This document shows positions 1 to 12,125 of a stretch of 64,000 bases of DNA, one piece after another (the stretch's first letter is position 1; the number at the start of each line of letters is the position of its first letter). The translations under genes were made by a program, and so were the position numbers. Origin of the DNA: Zygaena filipendulae (Eukaryota; Arthropoda; Insecta; Lepidoptera; Zygaenidae); contig OU015649.1 of NCBI GenBank assembly GCA_907165275.2, positions 960,001-1,024,000 of the forward strand, read 5' to 3'. The notes beneath the pieces were generated by a model. That model ran no database searches, was not told where the DNA came from, and saw only the letters and a program-made list of their open reading frames with translations.

Positions 1-828
1 TTTAGTAGAGCGGCGGAGACCAGATTTTGTAAAATCTCGTCGGTATCTCTTATGTATACCTACAACAGGCATGGATGTGTTCAGGGCGTTGTGTAGATTA
101 CGAAACTGCTTGTTGTAATGTTTTTTAGTGGTGGAGGGGATAGCAGTGACGTCATAAACATGGCCGCCAACGGTTTTTGTTTTTGTTAATTACATCGCAC
201 CTATTAGGTCTATTTGCTTGTGTGTGGTGTCATTTGAAAGCTTATTAAATGTTCTTTAATTTATTTCCCGACATCTAAAGCGTATCTATTATATTTAAAA
301 AAATATTTGACAAAATATGTTTTTTTTTTAAGCGATTTCAAAAATATTCTCTTTTTACTGAGAAACCGCTACACTTACGGTAAATTTGTTTAATATAAAA
401 ATTAAGTAGAATTTTATCACCTATTTAAAAATGCCAGTTTCATTAAAATAGGACTTAAAACAACTGAGATATGTTTCATTTTGTGGCGCAAGGAGCAAGG
501 TTTTGTATCGTAATCTTATAGAACTGCTGTGCGTTTGTCGCGCTAAAACTCGTAAATGGCTCGATCGACGTGAATATTTCTTTTTTTATTGGGTTTTTAA
601 CTACCAGGAGAAGGTTTGTATTAAAGAAAATTGGGAGTTCCTGCGGGAATTCCGAATCTGAAACCGTGGGGCACAGCTAGTTACGTCACATAAATATTAC
701 TAATTCATGCTGTTAACCAGAAGTGCTTTCTTCATAGTACTGCCTTAAATAAATTATAAATTGTAGTTGCAATTGTGCTGTGTTAATAGTGAACAATCAA
801 AACAATAAGTACTGTTATAAAATAATAG

Positions 829-1050
829 CTGTCCCACGTGGTCACACTGCACCCGCGAGAACTCCGAAATTCCCGCGGAATTGTTTCATACAAATTTTGC
901 AACCCCTTTTAGTCCCCTTAGGGTTCAAATTTTTAAAAATCCTTTGTTATCGAATGCCTATGTCGTAAAAAGAACACACCTTCCAAGTTTCAGGTCTCTA
1001 CTATCAGCGGTTCAGGCTTTGCGTTGATCCGTCAGTCAATCATTTAGGAC
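829..1050 (-). repeat. Lepidopteran ACAGCTAGT-type interspersed repeat
   Basis: It starts at AGCTGTCCC and continues with degenerate forms of the 'CGCGGGAACTCCGAAATT' block seen many times in this window. It lies inside the long-arm element. I recognise the family as common in moths and butterflies but cannot name it without a repeat library (Helitron-like or SINE-like). Confidence 0.55.
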
Positions 1051-1845
1051 ATGGCAGGCATTTTATATAATATTTGTTAGTATCAGGCAATTATGATAAT
1101 AGGGTTAAAATAAGCTAAAATTCATTATTTAACTATCTCGAACACAAAAATTGTATTGATTGAAACAAATCTCATCTCCAAAAGGACTTGCAAACATTCC
1201 TGTTCCTTCCTGACATACAGCCGCATTTTGCTGTACGACAACCAGCACTAATTACTGTTTTCACCGACATCCCATACGTTTACGGGATCCCCTAAGCGTT
1301 GTTTTGTGACCATTAGAAGATTGTTTCTGTTTCTTCACTAACTTTACTAACTTTTGCCGCTTGATCGGAAATATGTTATGAAAGAAATTCATTAAGATTT
1401 AATTTATTGACCGAAAAATATAAAGATATTCGTAACCGTACGATAATTACTATCGTTAACATACGATAATTTGTGCCTCGTGATCGTACACATTTATGAC
1501 AAAAACTAACTAGAAGATATGTCTAAATAGTCATAATCCTGATAAGTAATGGTTAACTGATAATTTTACGCCCCTGGTACTCTGGTTGATATAATAATAA
1601 GCTCGCTTCAGGTTGCAGACACTAGTCCCATTTCGTTGGAAAAGGAGTAGTAGCGCCCGTTATCTTATATTCCACAGGAGTAATAGACGGACTCCTCTTG
1701 TCTCTTATCCCGGATTTTATGAATGTTCAAAAAGCACATGCGGTTTTCACATTTATCTCGTTTTGATTGCGATTGTTCTTCAAAAAAATTTCCACAAAAT
1801 CATCAAAATTTTTGGTAGTTTTTAGTTTACCTACGAGTATATTTT

Positions 1846-1934
1846 GTGAGCTCTCTGTACTACCTGAAGGTTGACTGGCAGAGAATGCCACTGTGGCATT
1901 AAGTCCGCTTTTTGTACCATGATGTGCATAAAGT

Positions 1935-1965
<31 letters not shown>

Positions 1966-1966
1966 T
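1846..1966 (+). repeat. LINE 3' end with (AAAT)n tail
   Basis: The block TTGACTGGCAGAGAATGCC, then GTGCATAAAGTTTAAATAAA, ends in an AAAT microsatellite. A second copy lies at 59354-59460. The layout, with a polyadenylation-like AAATAAA followed by a short tandem tail, is typical of the 3' end of a non-LTR retrotransposon. Confidence 0.7.
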
Positions 1967-2316
1967 ATTTTGAATTAGCGCCTGACCGTCAATTAATTTT
2001 GCAGTTTTGGGCTTAGAGGATCTAGAATCCAAAGAACTCAGTGTTACTCCCTTCTCGTGTAAAATAAGCTAAAACTGAGTTTGTGCATTGTCGAAGCCAT
2101 CCGTTCGGAATTTCGTATTGAATAGAGCAGTGGGCGAATCCCTTAACTAATTTTTCAAAATTGTTTTCATGGCCAGGTTTCGTCCATTTTTTGATGATTA
2201 AATAATAAGTTTTGGCTTATATTTTTATAACAGTACCTAACTTATTGTTTTGACTGTTCAGTCTTGACATAGCACACAAGCAACTTATATGTAGGTATTT
2301 AATAATTTACTATCTG

Positions 2317-2495
2317 CTCCCGGTTAGCGGTTTCACTCGCGGTAATTTCGGAGTTCCCAGGGGAATTCCGCAATAAAATGTACCCCTTAAAACGTGTATG
2401 CAAAATTTCGTGGTTATTGGTTGAGCCGTTATGGCGTGAAAGCGTAACAAACAAACAAACACACAAACTCACTTTCGCATTTATAATAGTGAGGA
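2317..2495 (-). repeat. ACAGCTAGT-type interspersed repeat
   Basis: It contains GGTTTCACTCGCGGTAATTT, then a degenerate body, then AACAAACAAACAAAC and TTTATAATAGTGAGG, in the reverse orientation of the family consensus. It sits next to the inner edge of the right inverted arm. Confidence 0.6.
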
Positions 2496-3572
2496 TTTAG
2501 GGCAGCATTATGAAGAAAGCACGTTTGGTTAACAGCATGATATAGTAAGATTTATGTGACATATTTTTACATTACATTACATTAGCTGTGCCCTATGGTT
2601 TCACCCCCGTGAATTTCGGAATTCCCGCAGGAACTCCCAATTTTCTTTAACACAAACCTTCTCCTGGTAGTTAAAAACCCAATAAAAAAAGAAATATTCA
2701 CGTCGGTCGAGCCATTTGCGAGTTTTAGCGCGACAAACTAACAGCAGTTCTATAAGATTACGATACAAAACCTTGCTCCTTGCGCCACAAAATGAGACAT
2801 ATCTCAGTTGTTTTAAGTCCTATTTTAATGAAACTGGCATTTTTAAATAGGTGATAAAATTCTACTTAATTTTTATATTAAACAAATTTACCGTAAGTGT
2901 AGCGGTTTCTCAGTAAAAAGAGAATATTTTTGAAATCGCTTAAAAAAAAATCATATTTTGTCAAATATTTTTTTAAATATAATAGATACGCTTTAGATGT
3001 CGGGAAATAAATTAAAGAACATTTAATAAGCTTTCAAATGACACCACACACAAGCAAATAGACCTAATAGGTGCGATGTAATTAACAAAAACAAAAACCG
3101 TTGGCGGCCATGTTTATGACGTCACTGCTATCCCCTCCACCACTAAAAAACATTACAACAAGCAGTTTCGTAATCTACACAACGCCCTGAACACATCCAT
3201 GCCTGTTGTAGGTATACATAAGAGATACCGACGAGATTCGGTTTAGAGAAGGAATTTTCTCAGTTCGCCGCTCTACTATTTGGCGCTCTTGCGGCAATTC
3301 CGAAAAAATAATCAATTTATATAAAAAATTCTAGGCCAGTTAAAAATATTCTAGGAATATGACAAAGAGAAAAATCAATTAATAAAAAATCTAATTTTGT
3401 AATTAAAAAAATATTATAAAAAATTATCGATTAATATAAAAATCTATTATTTTTTGACATCCCTAGTCCTTACTCCAGTCTAGTTCATAATGTGGGTCTA
3501 TAATACCAAAAATGAAAGTGGCAAATAACACTCAGTGTTGAGTCCAAAAAGAAGAGAAAAAAAAAATGAGTC

Positions 3573-3965
3573 TAGTCTTTTGGCGGGATTTTTAACTGAG
3601 TGAACGTCAGTTTCATTTCTTTGTTTTGCAAATTGGTATAACGTGATTAATATTGTGTGAATATGGTGTGTTTTGCGTAATAGTGATCCATCCAGTGATG
3701 AACAATGTGCAGAAACAGTGAAATAAGATGAAATGGAGCGTTCGTCGGGAGGTTTTCGTTTTACTATACAACTGCCCAAGTTCCCACGTCCTATTAAAGT
3801 TTAACTACGTTTAACTGCGAAGATTTGCTGCCAAAAGTTCCAGTAAAGCATCGGAATGCATCTCACCAATGCATTTTGATGTTATTAACTTTGGAAGAAG
3901 AAATATACCACTGACTTGGCTATATGGACTAAGTTTCCTTCTGCCTTCCCCGAAAGGAGTAAACT
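3573..3965 (+). repeat. Dispersed repeat family A, copy 1
   Basis: The block around TTTGGCGGGATTTTTAACTG, ATTTCTTTGTTTTGCAAATT and GTGAAATAAGATGAAATGG recurs at 11221-11550 and, inverted and more diverged, at 40795-41035. No ORF is maintained between copies, so it is treated as transposon-derived, family unknown. Confidence 0.65.
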
Positions 3966-3999
3966 TCACCAAAAAAACGAATTTGTGAAAACAATTTGA

Positions 4000-5098
4000 G
4001 TCCCTGTATTGTACAGCACCGGAAAAGGCGACACCGGAATGCACGACACGAGATTGTACGACACCGGAATGTACAGCACCGGAATTGGCGACACCGGATT
4101 TCATGGCCTAGCCGACTTCGTGCTCCGTTTAGTAGTATTCAATACAATGCAGGTAGTAGGTAGTTAGTAGTTACTGTCTCAAAATCTGATGGAAATTCAA
4201 ATAACAAGTCCAAGTGTAATATTTAGTAACGTAATTATTATTTTTCACTTTAATGAATTGTTACAACTTGTTATATTCCTTTTTTTGCATAATATATCGA
4301 AACTTCGTGGTCACACCTAAGAATTAATCAAATAAATGTCACCTTATTTTGTCTTTAGCGCATCGCCGGCCGCTACCGCGGCACGCTCGCTCGGCTCGCG
4401 AGACCTGGTCATCAGTAAGAACCTAACCTAATAAAGAATGTCGGGTATACTACTTTGAAATCTGTTTATGATGTGGCCCCGATAGTAATGTTCTCATTAC
4501 TTTTTACTTATTTCAATAAATAGCTTATAGTGACATCATCGCCACACTAGTACCTACTATAGGATAGGTGTAGGAAAGGTGACGTAAATCAGGCGAAGCT
4601 AACCGCTCGCCAGTCGCTTCCCGTTCGCCAGTTAATACAGTTTTGGTTCCTTTCTTTTCGTAACTTTTATAATCTGTACAATCTGTATAGGGCAATCGCT
4701 ATCGTGGAAATAATAATTATAAGGTGTAAACTAAGGGACCAGGTTTAGTGTATTGTACTCTAAGTCTATACAGTAAAATATATAGAGTGGTCCGTTGTTT
4801 GATTATCCTGCCTATAGACTGTAACATAATAACGTAATGGGCATAAACACTAACATAAAACCTAATAATCATCACCAAAAAATCTAACATAAAATATATG
4901 TGCCGTATTTGACAATAACTTGACCCAGTATTTATGTAAGTAACGTAAACGAGCACAAAGAAAGGAGGCGTGATTTCATCGACCAATAGGAGCGGTGTCA
5001 CCAATTCCGGTGCTGTACATTCCGGTGTCGTACAATCCAGTGTCGCGCATTCCAGTACTGTACATTCCAGTGTCGTACATTATCGTGTTGTGAATTCC
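4000..5098. mobile_element. TIR element with CACCGGAAT-rich ends, copy 1
   Basis: The left end (4016-4100) carries a run of related words: GACACCGGAATG, CAGCACCGGAATT, GGCGACACCGG. The right end (4993-5090) carries their reverse complements (CAATTCCGGTGCTGTACATT, GGTGTCGTACAAT). A second, shorter copy in the opposite orientation is at 38505-39190 and shares the internal CGAGCACAAAGAAAGGAGG block. There is no transposase ORF. Confidence 0.7.
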
Positions 5099-5483
5099 TG
5101 GTTCCCAACAATTTGTGGTGAAAAGTCAAACTGAACAATGTCATTAATGACAATTGCCATACAAAAAAAAAAAAGTGAATTATGATTTTCATTTTCATGA
5201 CGTTTTCAGTTGGTTTTCAGTGTTTTCATGTTTCATGTAATTTTCTCTAGTTTGTAGGTACAAAATTACAGACAGATTGGAAATTTAAATTATGTATTAA
5301 CAATCATCACTGTAGTGTTTTTATCTCTGAATAGTTTTCGTTTTCATTTTTTGGAGTATCTAGATTTGAAACACCACTGAGCTGTAGCCGCTGAAGACAA
5401 AATAATTTTGATTTATCAAATTTTATAACGAAATACTAAGAAAAAATTATTAATCTTTCCGAAGTGATTATAAATTTATTGCG

Positions 5484-7201
5484 ATGGCGTCGTCAGTGCA
5501 CAAAATCATTCTCATCGTGGGTTTCTTATCATTATTTCACTCAGCTTTCTCAGCTGCTCAGCGTAAGTTAGTTAGTTTATCAATATTACAATCACAAAAA
5601 CGCTTGTTTATTGATTTAAAAGGCTAGTTATTTATTTAAAAGGCTGCTTTTACTTGCTGAATTTACTTGTCCAAATGGCTTTGTTACTCAATTCAGACAA
5701 ATATCATCACATTGAGCAAGTTGTAATCCTAAAAATTTACAGAAAGAAGAGTGGTTGTTGACATCGAATCATTTAGCATCGGGCATTCTAGTTAGGAAAG
5801 GTTAAAGGAATGTGTAGTCACAATAGGAATGTTGACAACTTTTGAAAATCAAAATTCTAATTAGTCCGTCAGTTATAAAATAAAAAAACAATAGACACGT
5901 ATTTTTTGCTGTTCAAATTAATAAAAATATACAGAGATAAAGCGCAATAAAGTTTAGGGTGGAGATTCGCAAAGTTGTAACATCATTAACCGGTATAATC
6001 CCCCATACAAACTGCACTAGATAGTGATGTCACAAAAAATTTCAACTCAATGTATCACCATTATTTTTTGATTATGTAAAAGAAGAAAAGATACATGTCC
6101 AATATTTTCTATCAATCTACAAGATGGACTAAAAAAAAAATTAGTCAACTAGCCCATTAGTGATTTGATGACTTTAGTTGCTGTGTGCCTATGATTGTAT
6201 GAGCACATGTTTTTCCCCTAGTGAGCAGTGCTGACAGTGTGTACCATGCATATGAAGCTTTCTAAATAGGAATGTTGACAACGTTTGAAAATCAAAATTC
6301 GAATTAGTCCGTCATTTAGAAAATAAAAAATCATTAGACACGTATTTTTTTATTTTTCAAATAAATGAAAATACACAGAGATAAAGCGCATTAAAGTTTA
6401 GGATGGGGGCTCGTGATGTCACTTACCGCTACTTAGTCAAATAGCCTATTATTTATTAGATTAGAATGTTTGAGATAAAATTATCGATGTTTAACATTTT
6501 TAAGATAAAGTTATCAATTTTATTTCTAGATCGCTCATATCTCAGAATCACATCCCAGGAGTTCACAACTTTGCCACTAGATGTAAGTAAATAAATACTA
6601 AATACCTACTCCACTTAAAACTAGCTTAATATTTTGATTTTTTAGAGGCCTTACCATGAGAAATAGGTACCTGAAAGTTTTAACAATATGGCTCGCCTTA
6701 CTTCCAGTTGTCCACATCACTGGTGACAAATAGGAAATTTTATACTGATTGCGAATGACCCAAGACTAAAATCCAGTAGTAGAAGTCCCAGAATATTTTC
6801 TGTGCATGTGCATCCAGTGTACAAACCAGTACTAATACACACACTTCCAAAATTAATCAATTCACAATTTTTAACCTACAATCACATTTTCATATTTTAT
6901 AAAATTTTTATTTGTAAAATTTATTTAAAATTTCATGAATAATATTGTTAAAAACTGAATTATGTTTCTGTTGTTACAGATTGTAGTGCAAGCCATAATT
7001 AGTTTGTTTGCTGTCATGTGGAGTGTGCTCAATGTAGCTGGCAACCTACGGGAGATCCCAGCTGCAGCAGAATTGAACCATATCAAATGGGAGACTCAAA
7101 GAAATCTGCCTTCGTTCTACATGTTTAACCACAGAGGGAAGACACTGTCATGTGACTATGTGCCGAGTGGTGGAAAAAGTGATTTAGAGAATTTGGAATG
7201 A
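5484..7201 (+). CDS. EMC5: ER membrane protein complex subunit 5 / MMGT (three exons)
   Basis: The product is a small two-pass ER membrane protein of the EMC insertase, also described as a membrane magnesium transporter (MMGT1). Coding exons are 5484-5562, 6530-6582 and 6980-7201, with GT-AG introns and consistent phases, giving 117 residues (human ~131). The first hydrophobic segment covers residues ~7-25 and ends in FSAAQHRSY, the family signature; the second covers about residues 46-63. Near the C terminus are RNLPSFYMFNHRGK and the end SDLENLE. Intron 1 holds one full and one internally deleted MITE. An AATAAA lies 74 bases after the stop. GAR1 converges from the other strand. The start is the only in-frame ATG that gives the expected short N terminus. 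Confidence 0.93.
5824..6159 (+). mobile_element. Palindromic MITE family M1, copy 1
   Basis: The family recurs ten times in the window: ~330 bp, starting near GGAATGTTGAC, then AATTAGTCCGTCAGTTA, ACACGTATTTTT, a central pair of GACGTCAC words, then TACGTGTCCAATATTTTT, AAGACGGACTAAAAA and a terminus like TTAGTCAACATGCCC. The two halves are diverged inverted copies. This copy is in EMC5 intron 1. Confidence 0.85.
6267..6451 (+). mobile_element. M1 MITE, internally deleted copy
   Basis: The left half is intact (GGAATGTTGACAACGTTTG to GGGGGCTCGTGATGTCAC). It then joins directly to a terminal TTAGTCAAATAGCC, so most of the right half is lost. It lies in EMC5 intron 1, about 100 bases after copy 1. 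Confidence 0.75.
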
Positions 7202-7274
7202 TTTTAGATTATTATCTATTCTCATGATTTTAAATTATATGTATGGGTTTATGTGAGTAAAGTGATACTATTGA

Positions 7275-7280
7275 AATAAA
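7275..7280 (+). promoter_or_regulatory. EMC5 polyadenylation signal
   Basis: AATAAA, 74 bases after the EMC5 stop codon, in AT-rich sequence. Confidence 0.6.
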
Positions 7281-7599
7281 TGTTTTCAAAAATCTACATA
7301 CATTTTAAATGTAAAAAACTAGCTAAATATTATATGAATTAAGAACTATTTGCAAAACTTAGATGCTATGGATTACAAAGGATTAAAACAAATAAAAATA
7401 CTGAATAGTGAAATTAAAGTTTAATAATTTTTTTTTTTTTATAATATAGTTGTTTTGTATACAGCCCTCACCACACACTAATTCTTTAAGTCTACAGATT
7501 GAAGTATGTAAAATGATAATACATATAAACTCTATTACATGTCTTAACACTACATAGTATAAAAAAGTTGCTGACTGCTCTGTCCCTATGTACACTTAG

Positions 7600-7729
7600 A
7601 TCTTTAAAACTTTGCAACAGGTTTTCATGCGGTTTTCACCAATAGTGATTCATGAGGAAGGTTTATATCTATATTTTATCCTGGAATTCTTGCAGGAACG
7701 AAACGAAATTACCGCAGGGGACAGCTAGT
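7600..7729 (+). repeat. ACAGCTAGT-type interspersed repeat
   Basis: It runs from CAACAGGTTTTCATGCGGTT through GGAATTCTTGCAGGAAC to GGGGACAGCTAGTG. It lies between the converging ends of EMC5 and GAR1 and may be inside the GAR1 3' UTR. Confidence 0.7.
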
Positions 7730-7925
7730 GTAAAAAAAAGTGGCAGTTTATGTCCTCAATTTAGAAATGCCCTTTCTACACAGTAGATACACATTGTGGG
7801 ATGCAATATTTTGTTTTCAACAAGAATTCCCATGTGGTGAGGGCTTTTCACACAGGCACTCACACATCAAGTTAATGCACATCTTAAACATACATAATAA
7901 TAGTCCTATCTCACTGTGTTTCAGG

Positions 7926-8612
7926 TTAATAACGGCCACGGCCACCACCACCTCTTCCAAAGCCACCTCCTCCTCTTCCGAAGCCGCCACCGCCCCTTCC
8001 GCCGCCGCCGCCCCGCCCGAATCCACCACCACCTCTGCCACCGCCACCTCGCCCGAATCCACCGCCACGTCCTCCTCCAAAACCACCCCGACCTCCGCTC
8101 CCGCCGCGACCACCCCCGAATCCGCCACGGCCTCCACGGCCACCGCGACCTCCACCGCCGCGCTTGGCGCCCGGCGGCTGCGGCAGAAATCTTTTCAGGG
8201 GCAGCAACTTTGCTGGATCGATGAAGAACTGCTGTCCATCCTTGAAGCTCTTCGCCTTTATGTTCTCGCCAAGTTTCACTGACACGTAGTAATTTCGCAA
8301 GTTACCGAATATCTCGTCGATCTTGCCTATTTGCTCTTTGTTTTCCAAGTAAATTGGTGCGTTGAAATAAGGCACGTCTTCAATGTCCACTTTGCAAACT
8401 AAGTCGTCTTGTACGGTCCATCCATAATGCCCTAAGGGAGTCACAGTTTCGGGAGGGCCAGCATCTTGATATCTGAAGCCGCCGCCGCCACCGCCGCCTC
8501 GTCCTCCGAAGCCGCCTCGACCGCGGCCGCCGCCTCCACCACGACCACCGCCTCCGCCACGTCCACCGCCAAATCCACGTCCACCACCACCTCCTCTACC
8601 ACGGAATGACAT
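7926..8612 (-). CDS. GAR1: H/ACA ribonucleoprotein subunit GAR1
   Basis: This is a core protein of nucleolar H/ACA snoRNPs, which guide rRNA pseudouridylation with dyskerin, NOP10 and NHP2. It is a single-exon ORF of 228 residues starting [11 protein letters not shown]. There is an RGG/GGR-rich N-terminal region (residues ~1-47) and a conserved beta-barrel core (about 55-150) with [31 protein letters not shown] and [17 protein letters not shown] second RGG-rich tail (about 152-228) ends in GRGRY. This RGG-core-RGG order is that of eukaryotic GAR1. The glycine codons make a GC-rich island in AT-rich flanks and create long meaningless ORFs on the other strand. No intron is needed. Confidence 0.95.
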   Translation of the reverse strand: MSFRGRGGGGGRGFGGGRGGGGGRGGGGGRGRGGFGGRGGGGGGGFRYQDAGPPETVTPLGHYGWTVQDDLVCKVDIEDVPYFNAPIYLENKEQIGKIDEIFGNLRNYYVSVKLGENIKAKSFKDGQQFFIDPAKLLPLKRFLPQPPGAKRGGGGRGGRGGRGGFGGGRGGSGGRGGFGGGRGGGFGRGGGGRGGGGFGRGGGGGRGGGGFGRGGGGFGRGGGGRGRY

Positions 8613-8829
8613 ATTTCTATTTTCGTTGATTTATTGCAATTCTAAAAAACAGGTTAATTAAAGCTAACCTAAAATTGCCACAGGTTTGGCCGCTCGCGTG
8701 TTGTGAATGTGAATTTGTGAAATGTCAACTTGTGATTTGTGTTGTGGTCCGTTGACAGTTGACACTTGTGACTTGTGAAGTAGTCTGTGGTTGTGACTTT
8801 TTTTTCCTTTTTTAGATTCGCCGTTTTAA

Positions 8830-9960
8830 CTAGGGAGCATGATTTCATCGTCGTTGATACCAAGACGTAATGTAGTCTGGACTTATAGGACGTATATACT
8901 AGAAAAAATAGGTGGCGAGCTTAGGTAGCTCTGATTTTTTTTTTATAATTTTGAAATTATAAAAAATAAATACTGTCATAAATTATAATATCATCGTTTC
9001 TGTCATCAATTATATCTTATTAAATACCTTTCATAGATAGTGAAATAAAAGCTGGCAGAAGTCAGGATGGTGGGAGTTTTTATAAAAATAATTATAAATC
9101 TTTAAAAAAATAAGCTATACTATATCATTTCATCGTCTTTTCAAGAATTATTTTTATGTTTTGTAGTATTTGTAAATATAAGAAAAAGGTGGCAGACGTC
9201 TACATTTCTGATTTTACTTGTAATATAAAAAACAATTATGACATATCAGGTCGGCAGCAAAATCTTCTCGCTGCTTCTCGCATAGTATAGTATGTGTGGC
9301 GTTTCGTCTTACACAGGTTTCTTTTCGCGAAGGTTTCTTTCTTTATGCGAACCAATACACTAATAATATTAGTGAGTGTGTATTTGTACTCTCTTGCAGC
9401 TATCCGAAGTTAGTAAAATTGTTCTGCCTTCGAAAAGACAGTATCGATTTTTTCTGCCTTTTTAATTTTTATGCTTCTAACTAATAGAAATCTTAGTCTT
9501 AAAGGCAGAAATTCTGTTATTTTTTTTTCACATTTTTTCGACAATACAGATTATTAATGCAGCATCATCATGGTGGTAGAAGTATTTTTTCTATCTTTTC
9601 TAATGTAATTTCAATAATGATTCTATTCTGCCTGACGATGAAATGAGTTATTTTTTATGTCATAATAATTAGGAAAAAAAAATTTAATTACTCTAAAACA
9701 GCAGGAGAAACTTCTGCCACTAGTATTATTTTTTTTTTTTAAATATTAAATACAATTTATTAAGACTATCGACAGAAGTGATAGTGATAGAAGTGATGAT
9801 ATCGTGTAAGACAACTATTTTTTTCAACATTTTTTGCAAGCTCCTATTTGATATTGCAGCAATTAATGAACGGCAGAAATTGTTTAAAATGATTATTTTA
9901 CTTAGTACTCTAATATTATCAACCTGGCAGAGACGATGAAATTTGCCACCAGCTCCCTAG
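8830..9960. mobile_element. Probable TIR element, diverged
   Basis: The left end CTAGGGAGCATGATTTCATC matches the right end, whose reverse complement starts CTAGGGAGCT and then has TTTCATCGTC after a small insertion. Inside, words such as GGCAGAAGT and GACGATGAAAT recur in both orientations. There is no ORF and no clear target duplication. The rest of this gene-free stretch is AT-rich with nothing recognisable. Confidence 0.45.
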
Positions 9961-10030
9961 CTATTTGCCATTTATACTTTTTTGTGCAAAAAAGAATAAA
10001 TAAATATATAAATAATTTGCAAGCCACTGT

Positions 10031-11105
10031 ATTATAATTAGGGATGTGACATTGAGAGAAAAAAATCGATTTTTATTTTAATCGATTTTTGTCTCTTTAA
10101 AAATAATCGATTTTTGATTAATCGATTTAAATGAGGAAAAAAATCGATTTTTAATATAAAATCGATTTTTTACGATGAAAATCTGCATGCTTTTAGCAAT
10201 AAAACTCTGAGGATAATTTGAACAATAGGGTACTTGCACGAAATTTATTATAAGAAATTTTTCAAAAACAGAGCCTTAGAAAAGCGTTATCGTGAAAGAT
10301 TAACAAAAAAAATTCAATAGTTTCTAAGATATTCAACTTTTAATTTTGTGAAACTGAATGTTGAAACGAAACACCAATCACAGCCACGCTTAACACATTT
10401 CACTCTTCACTTTTATTTTTTTTGGAAACATTTACTTACCTCTTTCAAAAAAAGCAAAGAAACTAAGAGCATACAGTCAACGCATATTTTCCATTTTCTG
10501 AAGTTTTTTACTTTAAAATGAATCGGTAAGATGTATTTCGATTTTTTTTATTTATCTACTCCGAAAAAAAGTACAAAATTTTTACAAGGTCAGACACAAA
10601 AACCCAGCAGGGTTTATTTCGTGTCACATCTGGCATTAAATAAAATGCATAATATGTACTTACAGATTCTTTACTGGAACTTTTGGAAGTAACTCGATAC
10701 AGTTCAACCTTAATTTCGCTTTTGGATATTGAAATTATATGTCTGTCAGTGTCAAATGACCCTTTCAATACGAGTGACATTTGTATCACAGATTAATAAG
10801 GCGTAATTTTGACCTAGTGACGTCATTCCGCGTTTCGGTGGTAAAGTCTAAAGTATGAATTTTGAAACGCTCTATTTAAATAATTTATGGATATATTTTT
10901 TTTCTTTTTCTTGCTTTGCTTAAATAGGCCTTCCCATGGGAATCCCAGGATAAAAATCGATTGAATGATTATAAAAAAAATCGATTATTAATCGATTATT
11001 CTTAAAAATAAAATCAGTTATTAAAATCGATTTTTTAAAAATAATAATCGATTTTTAATCGATTATTAAAAAAATCGATTATTTTTTCACATCCCTAATT
11101 ATAAT
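10031..11105. mobile_element. Non-autonomous hAT-like element with 8-bp target duplication
   Basis: ATTATAAT at 10031-10038 and again at 11098-11105 flanks a 1,059-bp element whose ends are TAGGGATGTGA and its complement. The TIR is followed by dense AAATCGATTTTT words in both arms. An 8-bp target duplication and a TAGGG-type terminus fit the hAT superfamily. ATTATAAT is its own reverse complement, so it could also be read as part of the TIR. There is no transposase ORF; the interior (10400-10800) is unidentified. Confidence 0.7.
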
Positions 11106-11220
11106 AGCTTCCAAGAACTTTCTCGGAGCTCTTGAAGAAAACCGAAGAAATCAGTTTAAAATGTCTTTATCTTCTTGAGCACATAAAAAACCGTCACTGT
11201 GAAAATTATTGTCCAATAGC

Positions 11221-11550
11221 AGTTGAGAGACTTTTGGCGGGATTTTAGCAGTGACGGACGTAGTTTTATTTCTTTGTTTTGCAAATTAGTTTTATCGTGA
11301 TTATTATTGTGTGAATGTGGTGGATTTTGCTTAATAGTGATCCATTAGTGATGAACAGTGAAATAAGATGAAATGGGGCGTTCATCGGGAGGTTGTCGTT
11401 TTACTATACAACTTCCCACAGAGCGTCCTATTAAGCTGTTGCTGCCAAAAGTTTCGGTAAAGCATCGAAATGCATCTCACCAATGCATTACTACTGAGTT
11501 GACTGTATGGATTCAGCTTCCTTTGCCTTCCCCATTGGGGTAAATTAAAA
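11221..11550 (+). repeat. Dispersed repeat family A, copy 2
   Basis: It shares TTTGGCGGGATTTTAGCAG, TCTTTGTTTTGCAAATTAG, GTGAAATAAGATGAAATGG and GTTTTACTATACAACT with 3573-3965. The downstream part (AAAGCATCGAAATGCATCTC) matches the inverted copy at 40795-41035. Confidence 0.65.
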
Positions 11551-12125
11551 GACATTATAGAAATTCAAAGATAACGACTTTGGGTAAATTCTCAGAAGAA
11601 TAAGGGTAAATTTATCAAAAAAAAAAATAACAAAAAAAATGACAGTTGACGCTTCTGAGCGAGCGTAGTGATTATTTGCTCAGTGACATTAGACATAAGT
11701 CTAGTCTAGTTAATTTTTGTAGTTCTTTATTATATTTTGGAAATCTCATGATTTCAAAATATATCGGGTTTTTTTTTAATTCAATCGCGTTGCTTTGTCT
11801 ATCAAGTCACACATTGTCATTGGCACAATTACTAAAAAGTTGCCATTTAATAAAAAAGAAGAAGAAGTAGTTAATTTTTGGTACCTAGGCACGTCTAATT
11901 AATTTGTGGGTACCTAGTACCTACAGGTACCTACCTACAATAATTTGTTTGTACTTGTACAAACAAATCAAAGAAATTATTACTTTCTGCTACAAATCAA
12001 TGATCTAGATCTTAAGAAAAGCAGAAACATACTACAAGCTAGACCGATTTGGTTCGTACCTATTTAACGTGAATCGTGATTGATTGTAAGTAACTTGTAT
12101 ACGGTGAAGTTATAAATCTCCGAAG

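Larger units (their letters stand above)
3..3278. mobile_element. DNA element with ~700-bp inverted arms (foldback-like)
   Basis: The first ~745 bases recur in reverse complement at about 2498-3278, and both ends carry TAGTAGAGCGGCG. The arms look almost identical over several hundred bases, for example GGCGCAAGGAGCAAGG on the left against its complement near 2780 on the right. The few bases next to each end differ. The 1.7-kb core has no convincing ORF, only repeat fragments, so this is a non-autonomous element with very long terminal inverted repeats. The left end lies at the window edge, so a target duplication cannot be judged. The superfamily is not assigned. Confidence 0.8.

Noticed and set aside
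7740..8282. 180-codon plus-strand ORF and other long ORFs over the GAR1 locus
   Set aside because: They are the complement or frame-shifts of the Gly-codon-rich GAR1 tails; Thr/Ala/Ser or His/Arg low complexity is expected from GGN repeats.
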